A stretch of 15,982 nt of DNA, taken from positions 1 to 15,982 of the forward strand of contig CAMWGM010000011.1 of assembly GCA_947173755.1 (NCBI GenBank), given 5' to 3'. Under the pieces are notes generated by a model. That model was not told the origin of the DNA. It ran no database searches and saw nothing but the letters and a program-made list of their open reading frames with translations. Of this stretch, positions 14,323 to 15,982 are shown one piece after another. How positions within the stretch are numbered: position 1 is the stretch's first letter; every line of letters starts with the position of its first letter. The stretch is from an uncultured Muribaculaceae bacterium (lineage in GTDB: Bacteria > Bacteroidota > Bacteroidia > Bacteroidales > Muribaculaceae). Position numbers and translations under genes: made by a program.

Positions 14323-14330
14323 CAAAGTTA
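14323..14330 (-). promoter_or_regulatory. Retron promoter -7 box
   Basis: The minus strand reads TAACTTTG, an exact TAnnTTTG match. Transcription would start near 14317, about 18 bases before a1, so ncRNA and RT would be one transcript. The -33 box is not a clear TTTG. Confidence 0.65.
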
Positions 14331-14485
14331 CACAATTATCGCGAAATCCCTGTAGTGTATATCAATTTTTATTAAAGCCCGCGTCCCCCATTATTATTGA
14401 GGGATTATATTGAACACGCGCAGAAAGTTGGATGCGGAGTCGTAAAATAAGTCGCTATAAAAAAGGATAACCGGAACATTTTTCA

Positions 14486-14493
14486 TAAATTTG
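14486..14493 (+). promoter_or_regulatory. Promoter -7 box of the divergent membrane-protein gene
   Basis: TAAATTTG matches TAnnTTTG exactly. It places transcription start near 14499, giving a leader of about 40 nt before the ATG at 14540 and leaving almost none for the GTG at 14504. The 14331-14485 stretch between the two divergent promoters holds no gene; a weak CGCGT/ACGCG stem (14380-14420) is the only structure seen. Confidence 0.6.
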
Positions 14494-14539
14494 TATTCCG
14501 GAGGTGACGCCATACCTTCGGCAGCAAAATCTCCCGGTC

Positions 14540-15466
14540 ATGCAGTTAAGCGAATTTCAAGTATATCTTTCGGGCGCAATCATCGGATTGGCGGCAGGTC
14601 TTCCTCTTACCACCTTATTAGGAAGATCTACAGTCGTTTACGGGCACAAGAATGCCAAAAAGGCTCAGGTCACATGGAAATCATTCTGGAGTCTGATCAT
14701 TTTAGTTCCAATCCTCTGCGCCTACTCCTTGTTATTTCATTATCCGGTTCTTACGGCTATCATATTTGCCGCCTGCGCGCTAGGAGTCGGAAGTCTCTAT
14801 TGCTACATGTGTCGCTTTGCCTACCGCAAATACGGACGTTATAATATCGATAAAACTGAGAAACTGAATTACATTTATTGTTCACTCTGGTGCAGTTTGG
14901 CTTTACGACCGATCATATGCATCGCATGTATTTCCGCACTCCTGTGGATAATGCCTGATATAGTGGAGGTGACGAAAACCCACGGCTCATTCCGGACGAG
15001 AAAATATTATGTGATGCCCTTTACAGAGGATACTCGTCCCGGAAAGTCGTATCTCGATAATGCCACTTCCGACACACTTTATCGCGTAATCGTTAGATAT
15101 GCTTTCTTAGGAGAGGAACTGCATAACACCTATGCTCTCGAAGCCACGTTCGCTCCACATCAGTTCGCCCGTCTCGATTCACGCGTCGACTATGCCATGA
15201 CCATCATCCCGCCCATTATGCTTCCCTCCTCCAACCGAAAGGGACGTTTTCATACACGACGCATTTTCCTCACCGACTCGATCCATTTATCGGAATTCAG
15301 CAACCTTGATATGACGCGGTTCGGCCTCAAATCAAATCTTAAGGTCGACCATATCACTCCGCCGAGAGACAGGACACTAAGAGAAGACCCCATCCGCTTT
15401 AACGCCTACAAATACGTCGATCCCGACCCCTACGGACATAACCGAAAACGTTCCCCGGTAAGATGA
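14540..15466 (+). CDS. Four-helix membrane protein of unknown function
   Basis: The 308-residue protein has predicted transmembrane helices near residues 9-28, 48-66, 69-91 and 118-139, then a soluble C-terminal domain (140-308). Basic loops (HKNAKK near 36-41; RFAYRKYGR near 92-100) suggest those loops face the cytoplasm, which puts the C-terminal domain in the periplasm. That domain is beta-rich (YRVIVRYAFL, YALEATFAP) and ends in a Pro/Arg-rich tail. I recognise no family. The start is the ATG at 14540, supported by the promoter box at 14486-14493; a GTG at 14504 is the alternative. The gene is divergent from the retron and has its own promoter. Some retron systems use membrane effectors, but membership here is unproven. 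Confidence 0.75.
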   Translation: MQLSEFQVYLSGAIIGLAAGLPLTTLLGRSTVVYGHKNAKKAQVTWKSFWSLIILVPILCAYSLLFHYPVLTAIIFAACALGVGSLYCYMCRFAYRKYGRYNIDKTEKLNYIYCSLWCSLALRPIICIACISALLWIMPDIVEVTKTHGSFRTRKYYVMPFTEDTRPGKSYLDNATSDTLYRVIVRYAFLGEELHNTYALEATFAPHQFARLDSRVDYAMTIIPPIMLPSSNRKGRFHTRRIFLTDSIHLSEFSNLDMTRFGLKSNLKVDHITPPRDRTLREDPIRFNAYKYVDPDPYGHNRKRSPVR

Positions 15467-15841
15467 ATATAAGAAGCTGTTAATACAGGCTACCAATAAT
15501 ACCAAATTCTTTACCGGTACTGCGTTATCACTTTATATAACCAATCCATTCATACAACCAATCCATTTTTCCTCCATATTCTGATTCACACCTCAGAACT
15601 AATTCAAAGCATATCTTAATGCGCTATAACTATAATAATAGTTCGGAAATATATGTTTCTTATCTTTTTTTACAACTCTTAATTCTTAGTAAGGTGTGTA
15701 ACCGGGGATACGGAGTAGGATTCTCTATGTACTGATTATTATAAATTCTCTCGGTTTTTCATAAATTTTTTGATCTTGTTATCATTTTCAGTCCGGGATG
15801 TACTATCGTTAGTCAGACCGCCATACTGCCTTGAGCCGTTG

Positions 15842-15898
15842 CTTTTGAAAAGTTTTATACAAAAAGGTAGAAAGCACTATAAAACTTTCAAAGTTTTT
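15842..15898 (+). terminator. AT-rich hairpin followed by T-run
   Basis: CTTTTGAAAAGTTTTATA (from 15842) is nearly the reverse complement of TATAAAACTTTCAAAG (to about 15894), differing by two single-base insertions, with an 18-19 nt loop, and TTTTTT follows. It may terminate plus-strand transcripts or insulate the promoter just after it. The right arm is itself a palindrome, AAAACTTTCAAAGTTTT. Confidence 0.45.
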
Positions 15899-15901
15899 TA
15901 A

Positions 15902-15909
15902 TATATTTG
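15902..15909 (+). promoter_or_regulatory. Promoter -7 box facing out of the window
   Basis: TATATTTG matches TAnnTTTG exactly. Transcription would start near 15915, and the new transcript would quickly form a TTTCTGC/GCAGAAA stem (about 15922-15955). The gene it drives lies beyond the window. Confidence 0.55.
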
Positions 15910-15982
15910 CCTTCAAATCTCGTTTCTGCACCTCTAAGAGAAGAAAAGCAGAAATTTTCAACATAATTAAGCGTGTATTGCC

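Larger units (their letters stand above)
15467..15982. other. Gene-free AT-rich stretch
   Basis: No open frame worth calling is seen on either strand in these 516 bases. It contains a 12-base direct repeat AACCAATCCATT (15539-15550 and 15556-15567), a long AT-rich hairpin (15842-15894) and a promoter box (15902-15909). Its composition differs sharply from the GC-rich core genes. Confidence 0.6.

Noticed and set aside
14225..14413. 62-codon plus-strand frame over the retron ncRNA
   Set aside because: It crosses the a1 repeat, msr hairpins and promoter of the retron; structure explains the sequence better than coding does.
14504..14539. GTG start for the membrane protein with an upstream GGAG-like sequence
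   Set aside because: The predicted transcription start is only a few bases before it, and Bacteroidales rely little on Shine-Dalgarno pairing; the ATG at 14540 opens directly into the first helix.
15539..15567. Two AACCAATCCATT repeats as a possible CRISPR or iteron array
   Set aside because: There are only two 12-base copies with a 17-base period and no third unit, Cas gene or Rep gene nearby.

Overview
The window looks like a chromosomal segment of an anaerobic Bacteroidales gut bacterium, possibly Muribaculaceae (the family is a guess from protein flavour). The order rank rests on three things: Bacteroidales-type core clusters (DUF4271-hemD-rnpA-yidD-tatD, and ilvD-ilvB-ilvN-acyl-ACP thioesterase-ilvC), promoters with the Bacteroidetes -7 box TAnnTTTG, and start codons without strong Shine-Dalgarno sequences. 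The core genes are visibly GC-rich. The stretches between and after them are AT-rich and hold accessory genes, which suggests insertion of mobile defence-type modules.

Layout. Positions 1-2619 (+) carry a housekeeping cluster: the end of a DUF4271 membrane protein, a HemD-like protein, RNase P protein, YidD and a TatD-family hydrolase whose C-terminus looks cut off. Positions 2657-4443 (-) hold an AbiE-type (type IV) toxin-antitoxin pair with overlapping genes and a 36-bp near-perfect palindrome next to the promoter. Positions 4467-10625 (-) form one complete branched-chain amino acid transcription unit: promoter at 10594-10625, then ilvD, ilvB, ilvN, acyl-ACP thioesterase and ilvC, then an intrinsic terminator at 4467-4511.

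Positions 10669-12305 (-) are a decaying accessory stretch. It has two small DUF3791-like genes with the two ends of a gutted DUF3990-like gene between them, then a lipoprotein gene followed by a truncated tandem copy of its own 3' end. Positions 12437-14330 (-) contain a retron. A 208-nt non-coding RNA is bounded by perfect 17-nt a1/a2 inverted repeats and contains three small msr hairpins and a 14-bp msd stem. It lies immediately upstream of a 518-residue reverse transcriptase with an unassigned C-terminal extension of about 160 residues. A divergent four-helix membrane protein (14540-15466, +) lies on the other side of the ncRNA promoter. The last 516 bp contain no gene but end in a hairpin and a promoter pointing out of the window.

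Function. The ilv genes make valine and isoleucine precursors and are probably feedback-controlled through IlvN. AbiE and the retron are both known classes of anti-phage systems and flank the ilv operon on either side. The retron is the most interesting element: no separate standard effector gene is co-directional with it, so either the RT's own C-terminal domain or the divergent membrane protein is the candidate effector. All family assignments come from reading the protein sequences; no database search was possible.
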